From Alteromonas gilva (GTDB taxonomy: Bacteria > Pseudomonadota > Gammaproteobacteria > Enterobacterales > Alteromonadaceae): a DNA stretch of 64,000 bases. The notes below the pieces were generated by a model. That model did no database searches, was not told the DNA's origin, and saw only the letters and a list, made by a program, of their open reading frames with translations. This document shows, piece by piece, positions 1-8,997 of the stretch. The stretch spans positions 2,170,001-2,234,000 of the forward strand of contig NZ_JAQQXP010000001.1 of assembly GCF_028595265.1 (NCBI RefSeq). Reading direction: 5' to 3'. Positions within the stretch are counted from its first letter, which is position 1. Each line of letters opens with the position of its first letter. The position numbers and the translations under genes were made by a program.

Positions 1-1269
1 GCGTCTATTCAAAGTCGTACGCTGCCACTCATAGAAGAAATTATCAACGCAAAGAGAAATAATGAAAGTGTTGATGATGTGGTGCTGGATGAAGCCAGAC
101 CGGCTTTTATTGCCTGGTTGAATACCATTAATGAGTTTATTGACTATCAGGAGCAGCAAAATCAACAAGCTACCCCTGAAGCAAGAGAAGTCGCCGGCGG
201 CTTTCAGAGCCTGATGCTGGTGCTGACATTAATCTCTTTAACCATATCCGTGATTGTGGCATTTCTGATTGAAAGAAGCCTGCGCCTTTCCCTCGGCGGA
301 GAGCCGTTTGACGCGCAGCGCGCCATTCAGACGATGGCCAATGGAGATCTGACGAAAAATTTAACATCCTCCTACAAAGGAAGCATCCTCGACTCACTCT
401 CAGACATGAGTGATAAGCTTACTGAAATTGTGAGGAATATCGTAAGCACCTCCAATGATGTCTCTACCCAAATCAGCGAGGTTGCAGAAGGCTCCGCAAA
501 TGCGCTGGATGCTGCACAAAAACAGGCCATGCTGACAAATGAAACGGCTTCCAAATTAATCGCAATGCGCTCAAGCATTGATGAGGTGGCTGAAATTGCC
601 AAACGAACGGAAGAAAACTCAGGCCTGACTGTTGATTACGCTGGACAGGGTCGCGTGGTCGTAGAGTCAACCTCGGCTGAAATTGAAAAAATCTCAACCA
701 CGGTAAATCAGTCAGTTGAGCAAATAAAACTGCTGGAAGAAAACACCAAGAAAATTGGCGGCATCGCCGGCGTAATCAGTGGTATATCTGAACAAACTAA
801 CCTGCTCGCGCTAAACGCCGCCATCGAAGCGGCCAGAGCGGGAGAATCCGGTAGAGGATTTGCAGTAGTTGCCGATGAGGTTCGTCAGCTGGCGCAGCGC
901 ACCGGCGAAGCAACTTCACAGATTGAAAGTATGATATCAGAGGTACAAGCCCAGACCGCCGCATCAGTAAACGCCATGGAAACAACGCAGCCATTAGTTG
1001 AGAATGGCCGTGCCCAGGTGATCAAGGCAACAGAATTACTCGAAAATATTGAGCGCCAGGCCAATGACTCTTTGATACGCGTTCAGGAAGTGGCCCGGGC
1101 TGCGTCAGAGCAAGTGAATGTGGTTGGCGATGTGAGCCAGGCAATGGAAAAAATCACGGCTATGTCAGAAGAGGCAACCCAGTCCATGCACAGCAATAAG
1201 ACAGCAACACAAACCCTGAATGAACTGTCGCATCAGCTCAAAGAAGAAGTCAGATTCTTTACTGTTTAA
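1..1269 (+). CDS. Methyl-accepting chemotaxis protein (5' end missing)
   Basis: The reading frame is open to the first base, so the N-terminus and first membrane segment lie outside the window; 422 residues are visible. A hydrophobic segment near window residues 73-93 is followed by a HAMP-like stretch containing LGGEP. A long coiled-coil signalling domain then carries the highly conserved hairpin tip (EQTNLLALNAAIEAARAGE followed by GRGFAVVADEVR). Known role: an inner-membrane chemoreceptor that controls CheA kinase through CheW. The protein ends about 150 residues after the tip without a recognisable C-terminal methylesterase-docking pentapeptide. The visible periplasmic remnant is too short to suggest a ligand. 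Family is certain, specificity unknown. Confidence 0.96.
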   Translation, partial: ASIQSRTLPLIEEIINAKRNNESVDDVVLDEARPAFIAWLNTINEFIDYQEQQNQQATPEAREVAGGFQSLMLVLTLISLTISVIVAFLIERSLRLSLGGEPFDAQRAIQTMANGDLTKNLTSSYKGSILDSLSDMSDKLTEIVRNIVSTSNDVSTQISEVAEGSANALDAAQKQAMLTNETASKLIAMRSSIDEVAEIAKRTEENSGLTVDYAGQGRVVVESTSAEIEKISTTVNQSVEQIKLLEENTKKIGGIAGVISGISEQTNLLALNAAIEAARAGESGRGFAVVADEVRQLAQRTGEATSQIESMISEVQAQTAASVNAMETTQPLVENGRAQVIKATELLENIERQANDSLIRVQEVARAASEQVNVVGDVSQAMEKITAMSEEATQSMHSNKTATQTLNELSHQLKEEVRFFTV

Positions 1270-1276
1270 TCAATCG

Positions 1277-1303
1277 GTTCGTGCCCGGCAAAGGAGCACG
1301 AAC
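1277..1303 (+). terminator. Stem-loop after the chemoreceptor gene
   Basis: Eight-bp perfect stem (gttcgtgc / gcacgaac) 8 bp after the chemoreceptor stop. It lacks a good T-tract, so it may be a weak terminator or only a 3' protective hairpin. Confidence 0.35.
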
Positions 1304-1350
1304 TTCCATATACATTTGAATATAGTGGTGTGATTACCAAGGGTAACTGA

Positions 1351-1733
1351 CCGTATAAGCACCATTACTCAAACTACACAACCGCAGAGCTTCTGGAAGT
1401 TCTGGACTCCATCGATCACGCGCTATGTCTAAAACGTGTTAAGCAAATTAAGCATCAACTAACGCAACGAAAGGATTTACCAGAATTAAAAGCCAATGAT
1501 GGAGCGCGTCCGTGCAAAGAATAAACGCCTGGGATTGTTGGCCAGGTCTTCTTGTTCGTTGTCGCCCTGTTTTTACTAAGGGTCACTACAAATGGCTTAA
1601 TTACCGTACCTTTGGTATGAGGAGAAGCACCTACAGCTATACTTCTTCGCCGGAAATGTACTTACTCATTCTAGCCGCCCATATTATTTCTATGGGCGTT
1701 TGTGTAAAACGGGTTGTTACGGCGAGACGCTAG
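1351..1733 (+). pseudogene. Decayed small membrane-protein gene
   Basis: No intact gene occupies the 478 bp between the chemoreceptor and the helicase, but protein-like fragments do. From 1351 one frame reads YSNYTTAELLEVLDSIDHAL and on to a TAA at 1522-1524. The same frame then continues as a typical membrane segment (GQVFLFVVALFLLRVTTNG) to a TGA at 1618-1620. A different frame then gives a second membrane-like C-terminus (PEMYLLILAAHIISMG) ending at 1733. No start codon precedes the first fragment. I read this as a small two-helix inner-membrane protein gene broken by a nonsense codon and a frameshift. Sequencing error is the main alternative, and the family is not identified. Confidence 0.45.
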
Positions 1734-1747
1734 GCTAAACAAAACGT

Positions 1748-3103
1748 TTAGCCCTCATCATTGTCGTCGTTATCAAGCTCGTCGTTATCCGGTGCTGGTG
1801 CAGGCTTTCTGCGCATTGGCATATGGCCAATGTCTTCGCCGGTCATGGTTTTCACCCGACGGGTTTTCTTAACCGCTGACGTGCCGCCGTTAGCGGTGTC
1901 TTTGCTGGCGTTTTTAGCCGCTTTAGGTTTTACTGGCTTGGGTTTAATGCCTTTAAACTTAGCCGGCAATTCAGAGTGTGCCTCTGGTTCAATGGGATAG
2001 CTGAGCTGTTGTTTGAGGGCTGTAAAACTTTGCCAGTCACGTTTACCCACAAAGGAAACCGCTGCACCCTGGTTGCCTGCGCGACCGGTACGGCCAATGC
2101 GGTGTACGTATTCTTCAGGGTGTTTAGGCATGTCGTAGTTCACCACTAAGCCAACCTTGGATAAATCTAATCCTCGTGACGCCACATCGGTTGTCACCAG
2201 AATATCAAACTGACCGCGCGCAAAGTCATTCATTGTTAATGAGCGTTTAGACTGTGCATAATCGCCACGCAGAGGCCGTGATGAACGCGTGGGTAGTTCA
2301 CTGGTCAACATGGCTGCCAGACGTTCGGCATCGTCGCGGGTGGCGGTAAATACAATCGCCTGATTATAATCGAGGCTGGCTAACTGATTAACCAATAAGG
2401 CATCTTTGTGCTCAGGGTGATCAGCAAAGTAAAGTGTTTGGCTAATGTCGGTATGTTCTGCCGTGGCGCTGCCTACCGCCACACGTACCGGCGCTTTAAG
2501 CAGAGTATCGAGCACATGGTTGAGCTCAACGTGATCCATGGTCGCCGAGAACAACATGGTTTGACGTTTGCGGTGATCGGCCTTGCGGTTGATCAGGGTA
2601 ATAGCCTGGGCAAAGCCTAAATCGAGCATGCGATCAGCTTCATCGAAGATCAGCATTTCGAGGCCGTTAATGAAAAAGCTCTTATCTTCGAGGTGGTCGG
2701 CAATCCGGCCAGGTGTACCTACAATAATATGCGGATTGCGACGCAATGCTTTAGCCTGATCATTATAATTATCGCCGCCCACCACTAACGCCGTTGCCAG
2801 GCTCTTTTTTTGACACAGCCACTTCGCTTCGCCAAACACCTGTTTGGCCAGTTCCCGGGTGGGGGCCAGAATAAGCACCCGCGGATCCTGTTTACTAAGC
2901 GCCTTTTGCGTGAGTAAGCGATGCACAGCCGGAAGCAGGAACGCCAGGGTTTTGCCCGATCCTGTTTTAGACGATGCAATAATGTCTTTGCCCAGCAACG
3001 CCGGGAGAATGGTTTTTTCCTGAACTTCGGTAAGTTCGGTAAAGCCTTTATCTTCTACTCGGCTAACAAGAGTGTGGTGGACAGGTAAATCGGTTATTAA
3101 CAA
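1748..3103 (-). CDS. DEAD-box RNA helicase
   Basis: ATP-dependent RNA helicase of 451 residues. Both RecA-like domains are complete: Q-motif region (FTELTEVQEKTI), motif I (SSKTGSGKT), Ia (PTRELA), Ib (TPGR), II (DEAD), III (SAT), motif V region (TTDVASRGLD) and VI (HRIGRTGR). A Lys/Pro-rich basic tail of about 85 residues ends in an acidic Asp/Glu/Asn run, the kind of tail that tethers such helicases to RNA. The start is TTG with GGAG about 10 nt upstream; no ATG fits. It resembles the RhlE/SrmB group involved in rRNA maturation, but I cannot place it in one subfamily. The gene stands alone, divergent from nothing and followed by a decayed gene. Confidence 0.93.
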   Translation of the reverse strand: MLITDLPVHHTLVSRVEDKGFTELTEVQEKTILPALLGKDIIASSKTGSGKTLAFLLPAVHRLLTQKALSKQDPRVLILAPTRELAKQVFGEAKWLCQKKSLATALVVGGDNYNDQAKALRRNPHIIVGTPGRIADHLEDKSFFINGLEMLIFDEADRMLDLGFAQAITLINRKADHRKRQTMLFSATMDHVELNHVLDTLLKAPVRVAVGSATAEHTDISQTLYFADHPEHKDALLVNQLASLDYNQAIVFTATRDDAERLAAMLTSELPTRSSRPLRGDYAQSKRSLTMNDFARGQFDILVTTDVASRGLDLSKVGLVVNYDMPKHPEEYVHRIGRTGRAGNQGAAVSFVGKRDWQSFTALKQQLSYPIEPEAHSELPAKFKGIKPKPVKPKAAKNASKDTANGGTSAVKKTRRVKTMTGEDIGHMPMRRKPAPAPDNDELDNDDNDEG

Positions 3104-3253
3104 GGTAATGACGCTCCGCTTAATGATCGCGCCTATTATCCCTGAATACGCGGGTGAGTAAAGCCGCAGAGGTAATATTCATGGTTGGGGAGTGGAAAAG
3201 GCAGATAACGCAACACGACTTGCGCTATCTGCTTGCTGCCAGGGGCAGTTTAC

Positions 3254-3913
3254 TTAGGAAAAGTGCATTTCCGGGATATCGCCTTCAACTACTAACTTGC
3301 CGGCCGTTTTGGCCTCGATTTCGTCGATGGTCACACCAGGCGCACGCTCGCGCAGATAAAACGCGCCGTCTTTCACTTCCAGTACCGCTAAATCGGTAAT
3401 AATACGGGTAATACAATTCACCCCTGTCAGTGGTAACGTACATTCAGACAACAGCTTGGAATTGCCGTGTTTGTCGGCGTGGGTCATGGTAACGATAATG
3501 TTTTTGGCGCCGGCGACTAAATCCATCGCGCCGCCCATGCCTTTTATGAGCTTGCCTGGAATCATCCACGAGGCGATATTGCCGTTTACGTCTACTTCAA
3601 AGGCACCCAGCACGGTAAAGTCCACATGGCCACCACGGATCATGGCAAAGCTCTCTGCCGAACTGAATATTGAGGCGCCGGTGCTGGCCGTTACGGTTTC
3701 CTTGCCGGCGTTAATCATGTCTGCGTCAATGGTTTCTTCGGTTGGATAGGGGCCCATACCCAGCAAACCATTTTCTGACTGCAGCATCACACTGATGCCT
3801 TCGGGTACATAATTTGCGGCCAGTGTTGGAATACCAATCCCCAGATTCACGTAACTGCCATCCTGGAATTCCTGCGCAACACGCATTGCAATTTGCTCTC
3901 TTGTTAATGCCAC
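3254..3913 (-). CDS. scoB: 3-oxoacid CoA-transferase subunit B
   Basis: Beta subunit (219 residues) of succinyl-CoA:3-oxoacid (acetoacetate) CoA-transferase. It moves CoA from succinyl-CoA to acetoacetate so that the acetoacetyl-CoA can be thiolysed. The conserved SENGLLGMGP segment contains the glutamate that forms the CoA thioester intermediate. The gene starts with GTG behind a strong TAGGAGG and lies 9 bp after the subunit A gene, so the two are clearly co-transcribed. Acetoacetate is an end product of leucine breakdown, which fits the branched-chain dehydrogenase genes at 31.6-35.4 kb. A butyrate/acetate:CoA-transferase (AtoDA) is the main alternative and cannot be excluded from sequence alone. 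Confidence 0.92.
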   Translation of the reverse strand: MALTREQIAMRVAQEFQDGSYVNLGIGIPTLAANYVPEGISVMLQSENGLLGMGPYPTEETIDADMINAGKETVTASTGASIFSSAESFAMIRGGHVDFTVLGAFEVDVNGNIASWMIPGKLIKGMGGAMDLVAGAKNIIVTMTHADKHGNSKLLSECTLPLTGVNCITRIITDLAVLEVKDGAFYLRERAPGVTIDEIEAKTAGKLVVEGDIPEMHFS

Positions 3914-3922
3914 GGTCGCCTC

Positions 3923-4621
3923 CTATTTAGCCGTAATACGGCGTTCGATACGTTTTTCAAACGTGCCCTGGATTACCCGGTCTACATAAATACCCGGTGT
4001 GTGGATATGTGCCGGATCCAATTCACCAGGCTCCACGATTTCTTCTACTTCTACAACGGTTATTTTACCTGCCGTCGCCGCCATAGGATTAAAATTTTGT
4101 GCGGTATGACGGTAAATGCAGTTACCATAGCGGTCTGCTTTCCAGGCTTTAACAATCGCAAAGTCACCGGTGATAGACTCTTCCAGTATATACGGGCGGC
4201 CGTTAAATTCTTTTACTTCTTTGCCTTCGCCAACCGGTGTACCGTAGCCGGTTGCGGTGTAAAACGCCGGGATACCCGCACCACCGGCACGCATTTTCTC
4301 TGCCAGGGTACCTTGCGGGGTTAACTCTACTTCGAGTTCACCGTTAAGTAACTGCTTTTCAAACAGGGCATTCTCGCCAACGTACGACGAGACCATTTTT
4401 TTGATTTGTTTATCTTCGAGCAAAATACCCAAACCAAAACCGTCGACACCGCAGTTATTCGACACAATAGTGAGGCCTTTGGTACCCATTTTTTTTATCT
4501 GGGCAATACTCCCTTCCGGAATACCGCATAGTCCGAAGCCACCTGCAATCACGGTCATGTTATCTTCTAACCCTTGCATTGCTTCGTCGTAACTGGATAC
4601 GACCTTATCGAAGCCAGACAT
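3923..4621 (-). CDS. scoA: 3-oxoacid CoA-transferase subunit A
   Basis: Alpha subunit, 232 residues, first gene of a two-gene minus-strand operon with subunit B. The N-terminal CoA-binding region has the family signature GGFGLCGIPE near residue 30, followed by NNCGVDGFG. ATG start with AGAGGAG about 8 nt upstream. The LysR-type gene immediately divergent (101 bp between starts) is the likely regulator of this operon. Function is as for subunit B: CoA transfer to acetoacetate. Confidence 0.93.
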   Translation of the reverse strand: MSGFDKVVSSYDEAMQGLEDNMTVIAGGFGLCGIPEGSIAQIKKMGTKGLTIVSNNCGVDGFGLGILLEDKQIKKMVSSYVGENALFEKQLLNGELEVELTPQGTLAEKMRAGGAGIPAFYTATGYGTPVGEGKEVKEFNGRPYILEESITGDFAIVKAWKADRYGNCIYRHTAQNFNPMAATAGKITVVEVEEIVEPGELDPAHIHTPGIYVDRVIQGTFEKRIERRITAK

Positions 4622-4687
4622 AGCATGCTCTCCTCTAATTAATGAACAATGTCAGTATTAATCACGGTTAAAATTTTGTAAAATTGA

Positions 4688-4705
4688 ATTAATATCACTA
4701 TTAAT
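4688..4705. promoter_or_regulatory. Candidate LysR operator between scoA and its divergent regulator
   Basis: Perfect 7-bp inverted repeat ATTAATA-tcac-TATTAAT, 17 bp before the regulator ATG and 66 bp before the scoA ATG. Size and AT-rich dyad symmetry fit a LysR-type box (T-N11-A), and the position allows autorepression plus control of scoAB. The assignment is inferred from position and symmetry. Confidence 0.45.
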
Positions 4706-4722
4706 AAATAAAAGTTAATAAT

Positions 4723-5616
4723 ATGAGCGTGTCGTACCGAAACATGCAGGCCTTTGTTTGCGTTGCTGACTCTGCCACGTTTGCCGAGGCGGCTGAAAAG
4801 CTGTTTTTAACGCAGCCGGCGTTGTCGAGTGCCATTAAAAAAATGGAGCAACAGTTGGGTGGCCAGTTATTCAGTCGCACCACACGGCGGGTACAATTAA
4901 CCCCGGAAGGCGAGACCCTGCTGCCCCAGGCGCGCCGGTTATTGCTGGAGTGGGATGATGCGGTAGAAGGCGTACAAAATTTGTTTGCCATGGCACAGGG
5001 GCGGTTGTCGGTGGCTGCCATGCCGTCGTTTGCAGAATCACGGTTGCCGGGTATTCTGGTTCGCTTTCATCAACAGTTTCCGAATATTCGCCTGCGTATT
5101 CATGATGTGATCATGGAAGAAACTATTCATGCTGTGCGCACTGGCCGGGCCGACATTGGTTTTTGTTTTGAGCCGGAGTTACTCGATAACTTAGACTTTT
5201 TCCCGTTGTTTAACGACCGCTTTGTGGCCGTAATGCCCCAACAGCATCCGCTTAATGGCAAGCGCAGTATTGGCTGGCAGGATTTGGTTAATGAGCCCTT
5301 TATTATGCTCAACAAAGGTTCTTCGGTGAGGCAGTGGACAGAGCATACCGCCGCGCGGTTTGGCCAGCTAAATATCGTGGCCGAAACTGGTCAGTATGGC
5401 TCGGTGGGGCAGTTAATAGCACAAGGCCTTGGTATCTCCGTTGTACCTTCGCTGTGTTTGGAGCAAATGCTGCGTAAGGGACTGGTATGCCGGGATATTA
5501 CCGACAGCCCGCTGGTAAAACGGGTAGGGATGGTGCGCGCCAGCAGAGGGGTAACTTCTGTCACCGCGCAAACATTGTGGCAGCAAGTGGTTGAGGTGAA
5601 TACCGATAAGGTTTAG
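4723..5616 (+). CDS. LysR-family transcriptional regulator (probable scoAB regulator)
   Basis: 297 residues. N-terminal winged helix-turn-helix (residues about 1-65; ATFAEAAEKLFLTQPALSSA is the helix-turn-helix core), then a periplasmic-binding-protein-like effector domain to the end. Divergent from scoA across an AT-rich spacer containing a dyad, the classical LysR arrangement. By analogy it would respond to a 3-oxoacid or CoA-thioester pathway intermediate, but the effector is not visible in the sequence. Confidence 0.9.
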   Translation: MSVSYRNMQAFVCVADSATFAEAAEKLFLTQPALSSAIKKMEQQLGGQLFSRTTRRVQLTPEGETLLPQARRLLLEWDDAVEGVQNLFAMAQGRLSVAAMPSFAESRLPGILVRFHQQFPNIRLRIHDVIMEETIHAVRTGRADIGFCFEPELLDNLDFFPLFNDRFVAVMPQQHPLNGKRSIGWQDLVNEPFIMLNKGSSVRQWTEHTAARFGQLNIVAETGQYGSVGQLIAQGLGISVVPSLCLEQMLRKGLVCRDITDSPLVKRVGMVRASRGVTSVTAQTLWQQVVEVNTDKV

Positions 5617-5761
5617 CCACTGTCACTCACATACTTATGTCAGCGTTCAGATGACTAACCCGCTAATTATCTCATCAGCACTCATGGTAATGTTCACCGT
5701 TAGGTATTTCGCCAAACGCAGGGGCGGTGTGTCTGGTGCGCTACGATGATTCGATTGCGCT

Positions 5762-6682
5762 TTACTTTGCTGCCGTCAGGCAGTTGTCCCAGTAGGGTTG
5801 GTCACCATAATAGTCGGCAGCAAAGTTAATAAAAGCGCGCACCTTGCTGGCCAGTAGTTGCCTGTGTGCATAGACGGCGTAAAGCCGCATTGGCGGTGGC
5901 TTATGGTCACGCATAATCACCTTTAACTGGCCTTGTTCAAGGGCCTGATAGCAAATAAAGGTAGGCTGCAACGCAATACCATGGCCAAGTATGGCTGACT
6001 GTGTCAGCAATTCACCATGATTACAGGTCAGGGCGGCGTTGTGCATGTTCTGCCCTTCGGCAAGGAAATTGTGAGGCGCAGGGCTGTTGCCTTCATCAAT
6101 ATAGCTGTATCGCAAATAGCGGTGAGTTTTAAGATCGTCAAGGGAGTGCGGTTCACCGTACTGAGCTAAATATGACGGGGCCGCACACAGCACTAACTGA
6201 ATTGGCGTCAGGGGTTTTGCAATAAACGAAGAACTCTTTAAATGACCAATTCTAAGCGCAATATCAAAACCTTCTTCAATAATGTCTACTTTGCGATCGC
6301 TAAGGTTTAAATCTATATCCACATCAGGGTACTGCTGTTGAAACGTGCTGAGCAGCGGCGCGAGGTGTTGTGTGGAGAAGGCGACTGGCGCACTGATCCT
6401 TAGCAGGCCGTTAGCCTGATGCTGCATGGCATTAAGATCGCTTTCCATGCTATCAATTTCTTCCAATACCTGGCTGGCCCTTAATAAATACTGCTGACCC
6501 GCTTCGGTAAGGTGTACGCGACGGGTAGTACGGTTGAGCAACCTGCTGGCCAGATGATTCTCCAGTTGCGATACGTACTTGCTCACTAGTTGCGGTGATT
6601 TATCAAGCTTTTCAGCCGCCGCGCTAAATGAACCTGAACGCGCCACTGTTATGAATGCTCGCATTGCTTCAATTCTGTCCAT
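5762..6682 (-). CDS. LysR-family transcriptional regulator (divergent from the DoxX gene)
   Basis: 306 residues from the ATG at 6682, the family-typical start (MDRIEAMRAFITVARSGSF). An upstream in-frame TTG at 6697 lies inside the inverted repeat below and is less likely. Helix-turn-helix at about 15-40, with LLNRTTRRVHLTEAG closing the wing, then the effector-binding domain. Of the AaeR/CrgA type that often controls neighbouring oxidoreductase or quinone-stress genes. Divergent from doxX and the dioxygenase gene, which are the most likely targets. Confidence 0.9.
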   Translation of the reverse strand: MDRIEAMRAFITVARSGSFSAAAEKLDKSPQLVSKYVSQLENHLASRLLNRTTRRVHLTEAGQQYLLRASQVLEEIDSMESDLNAMQHQANGLLRISAPVAFSTQHLAPLLSTFQQQYPDVDIDLNLSDRKVDIIEEGFDIALRIGHLKSSSFIAKPLTPIQLVLCAAPSYLAQYGEPHSLDDLKTHRYLRYSYIDEGNSPAPHNFLAEGQNMHNAALTCNHGELLTQSAILGHGIALQPTFICYQALEQGQLKVIMRDHKPPPMRLYAVYAHRQLLASKVRAFINFAADYYGDQPYWDNCLTAAK

Positions 6683-6689
6683 AAGGTCT

Positions 6690-6712
6690 ATTATCAACGA
6701 AGTGTTGATAAT
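6690..6712. promoter_or_regulatory. Inverted-repeat operator upstream of the second LysR gene
   Basis: Perfect 9-bp arms ATTATCAAC / GTTGATAAT with a 5-nt spacer, starting 7 bp before the regulator ATG. The location suggests autoregulation and control of the divergent doxX transcript. It also argues against translation starting at the TTG inside it. Confidence 0.5.
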
Positions 6713-6821
6713 TACTCTATTTTATCTCTATTAATAAATCAATTTGCGAGTAGTAAAGTGGCAACGACTTAGCGAGACGTCATTCGCAAGGCGTTTAATT
6801 AAATTAACCGGAGATTGAATT

Positions 6822-7274
6822 ATGAACACAACATTATTAAAACTACTTTCTACTGATGCGGGTTTTGCGGCTTTAATCCTGCGGGTACCAACCGGCATTG
6901 TATTAGCTGCCCATGGTGCCCAAAAATTATTTGCCTGGTTTGGTGGTTACGGGCTTGAAGGCACCGGCCAATACATGACTAGTCTGGGCCTTGAGCCTGG
7001 ATATTTAATGGCGCTACTGGCTGGAAGTGCTGAGTTTTTTGGCGGGCTGGCGCTGATATTCGGCGTGTTAACCCGGCCCGCAGCGTTGGTGGCAGCTTTT
7101 ACTATGGTCATGGCAATATTTACAGCGCATATTCAAAACGGCTTGTTTATATCGAATGGCGGCTATGAATACGCACTCGCGCTTTTGGCGGCAACAGCAT
7201 CACTCGTTTTAAGTGGCGCAGGGCGGTCTTCGGTTGACCGGGTTATTGCCGCAAAACTCCCCCGTCAGGCTTAA
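6822..7274 (+). CDS. DoxX-family inner-membrane protein
   Basis: 150 residues with four predicted membrane helices. The DoxX pattern is clear: LILRVPTGIVLAAHGAQKLF, a GLEGTGQYM loop, then SAEFFGGLALIFGVLTRPAA. ATG with CGGAGA about 9 nt upstream. DoxX proteins are small quinone-associated or redox-associated membrane proteins, often next to a ring-cleaving dioxygenase and a LysR regulator as here. Probably co-transcribed with the dioxygenase 134 bp downstream, though a hairpin at 7283-7306 lies between them. Confidence 0.9.
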   Translation: MNTTLLKLLSTDAGFAALILRVPTGIVLAAHGAQKLFAWFGGYGLEGTGQYMTSLGLEPGYLMALLAGSAEFFGGLALIFGVLTRPAALVAAFTMVMAIFTAHIQNGLFISNGGYEYALALLAATASLVLSGAGRSSVDRVIAAKLPRQA

Positions 7275-7282
7275 TCGCACCA

Positions 7283-7306
7283 TGGCCTGCAATCCCGGGC
7301 AGGCCA
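7283..7306 (+). terminator. Stem-loop between doxX and dioxygenase genes
   Basis: Eight-bp perfect stem (tggcctgc / gcaggcca), 8-nt loop, 8 bp after the DoxX stop and without a T-tract. Probably partial termination or mRNA processing rather than full termination. Confidence 0.3.
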
Positions 7307-7408
7307 CAAATCGGAAGCTTAAGGGAGCCTGACTGGTAGCAATGTCAGAAAAGTTAAAAAAGCGCGGCACTGTGACAGTTAGCCCGAAAGGTATTAAGGA
7401 GACTCAAG

Positions 7409-8212
7409 GTGATGAACAACTCACAACAAGCGGTGTTTATCTCTCACGGCGGTGGGCCCATGCCGCTACTGGGGGACCCAGGCCATCAGGGATTGGTTGA
7501 ACATCTCAATGCACTCAGCAAGCGCCTGCGCCGGCCGTCGGCCATATTAGTTATCAGCGCCCACTGGGAAGCGGCGGTTGCAACGGTAACCAGCAATCCG
7601 GCACCACCGCTACTGTACGACTACTATGGCTTTCCCCCTCAAAGCTATAAAATAACCTACCCGTGCCCGGGGGAACCAGCGTTGGCGGCGAGTGTGGCCA
7701 GCGCACTTCAATCTGCGGGTATTAAGGTGAACACCGATGATGAGCGTGGTTTGGATCATGGCGTGTTTGTACCACTTAAGCTTATGTATCCGGATGCCGA
7801 TATTCCAGTTGTTCAACTGTCACTGCTGAACAGCCTTGATGCCAGCCTGCACATTCAATTAGGGCAGGCCATCGGTGCTCTGGAGTATGACAATTTGTTG
7901 ATCCTGGGTTCAGGTTTTTCGTTTCATAACATGCGCGCATTTTTTGCGCCGGATACCGCCGTGAGCCGGGAACACAATGTTGCGTTTGAAAGCTGGTTTA
8001 AAAACGTAATGACGGCACAAGACATAAGTGAAGAGTCGCGGTCTGATCAGCTTTGCAATTGGGAGCAAGCGCCCGGTGCACGGTTCTGTCATCCACGTGA
8101 AGAGCATTTGTTACCACTGCACGTTTGTTATGGAGCGGCTGGCAGAGCGGCTGATATTGTCGAGTCTGTGGTTGTGCTGAATAAGCAGGCAGGCACGTTT
8201 GGCTGGTTGTAG
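7409..8212 (+). CDS. Class III extradiol ring-cleavage dioxygenase, DODA (YgiD) type
   Basis: 267 residues from a GTG; the next codon is ATG and equally possible, because AAGGAG lies 7 and 10 nt before them. LigB-like fold with the conserved metal-ligand histidines in ISHGGGP (H13), SAHWE (H52) and GSGFSFHN, plus LDHGVFVPLKLMYP. E. coli YgiD, the nearest well-studied relative, is a zinc-dependent 4,5-DOPA dioxygenase; the physiological substrate in marine bacteria is unknown. Neighbouring DoxX and LysR genes suggest a role against catechol or quinone compounds. The family is confident, the substrate is not. Confidence 0.9.
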   Translation: MMNNSQQAVFISHGGGPMPLLGDPGHQGLVEHLNALSKRLRRPSAILVISAHWEAAVATVTSNPAPPLLYDYYGFPPQSYKITYPCPGEPALAASVASALQSAGIKVNTDDERGLDHGVFVPLKLMYPDADIPVVQLSLLNSLDASLHIQLGQAIGALEYDNLLILGSGFSFHNMRAFFAPDTAVSREHNVAFESWFKNVMTAQDISEESRSDQLCNWEQAPGARFCHPREEHLLPLHVCYGAAGRAADIVESVVVLNKQAGTFGWL

Positions 8213-8269
8213 TGTGCGTTTTATCAGGCGATAAAAAGAACCGCATCGTGAAGTCACCTAAAAGTGTAA

Positions 8270-8307
8270 AGACACCTGAAAGCAGCGTTCAGGTGTCTAG
8301 GTTTTTA
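8270..8307. terminator. Rho-independent terminator after the dioxygenase gene
   Basis: Perfect 11-bp stem AGACACCTGAA / TTCAGGTGTCT with a 7-nt loop, followed by aggttttta on the plus strand and an A/T-rich run on the other side. It probably serves the converging minus-strand transcript as well. Confidence 0.75.
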
Positions 8308-8328
8308 TCAATTGTTGTCTTGTTGGCG

Positions 8329-8997
8329 TTATGAACTCGGTAGCTTATTACGTGCCAGTTGATGTTCACTTTGTTGAGTCACTGAGTACACATCACCGTA
8401 TATTTGTTCAAAAAGCTGCTGCCAGATTTTCGACTCCTGATTAGCTTGCCAATGATCAGTATTAAATACCTTGTGCTGACTACTTGCAGAATATTCGTGA
8501 ATGATTTTGCGACCATACATGACTACTTTCTTTTTATAAGGGTCAAATAGAACAACCTCATACCTTAATTTCATTCTCTCGGCGTACTGACAAAAACCGG
8601 GAAACCAGCCGCTATTTCTGCTGGCAAAAATAACTGCCGGCACTTTGCATTCTTCCGTTATCCCGCGTGCGTGAGAGATGGCCTTTAGCCTGATTTGCGC
8701 GACGAGTGTAGACTGCTCGCCTTAAGAAATTTGCTCAAACTCTATCTTTTGATTGTCTGAAGCGCGGCGTACCTCGCTATATTCTTTTGATAGGTCTGCT
8801 AAATATTTTTCGGTGCTATCTTTCCACCTATGACTGAGGGATGTGAGATGCAAATCCTCAGTGCCAGGCGGTGCATAAACGATATATTTAAACTCCTGTA
8901 AGTCTTTAATTGGTGCGGTCACCAATTTTTCAAAATCAGAAGATTCAACTTGTTCGAGTAGAGGTTGATCGTTGGGTAAACGTCTGTTGTTTGGCGT
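8329..8997 (-). pseudogene. In-frame continuation of the M56 gene, cut off by two TAA codons
   Basis: Immediately after the M56 stop (TAA at 9000-8998) the same frame stays open for 91 codons, meets TAA at 8724-8722, then stays open for a further 130 codons to a TAA at 8329. The translated text looks like real globular protein, for example FKYIVYAPPGTEDLHLTSLS, then RLKAISHARG, then LRYEVVLFDPYKKKVVMYGR. The simplest reading is one ancestral gene of about 694 codons. It would have encoded an M56 membrane peptidase with a C-terminal extracytoplasmic domain lost to two nonsense mutations. Alternatives are a separate downstream gene, starting for example at GTG 8643, or sequencing error. I do not recognise the domain family. 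Confidence 0.55.
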
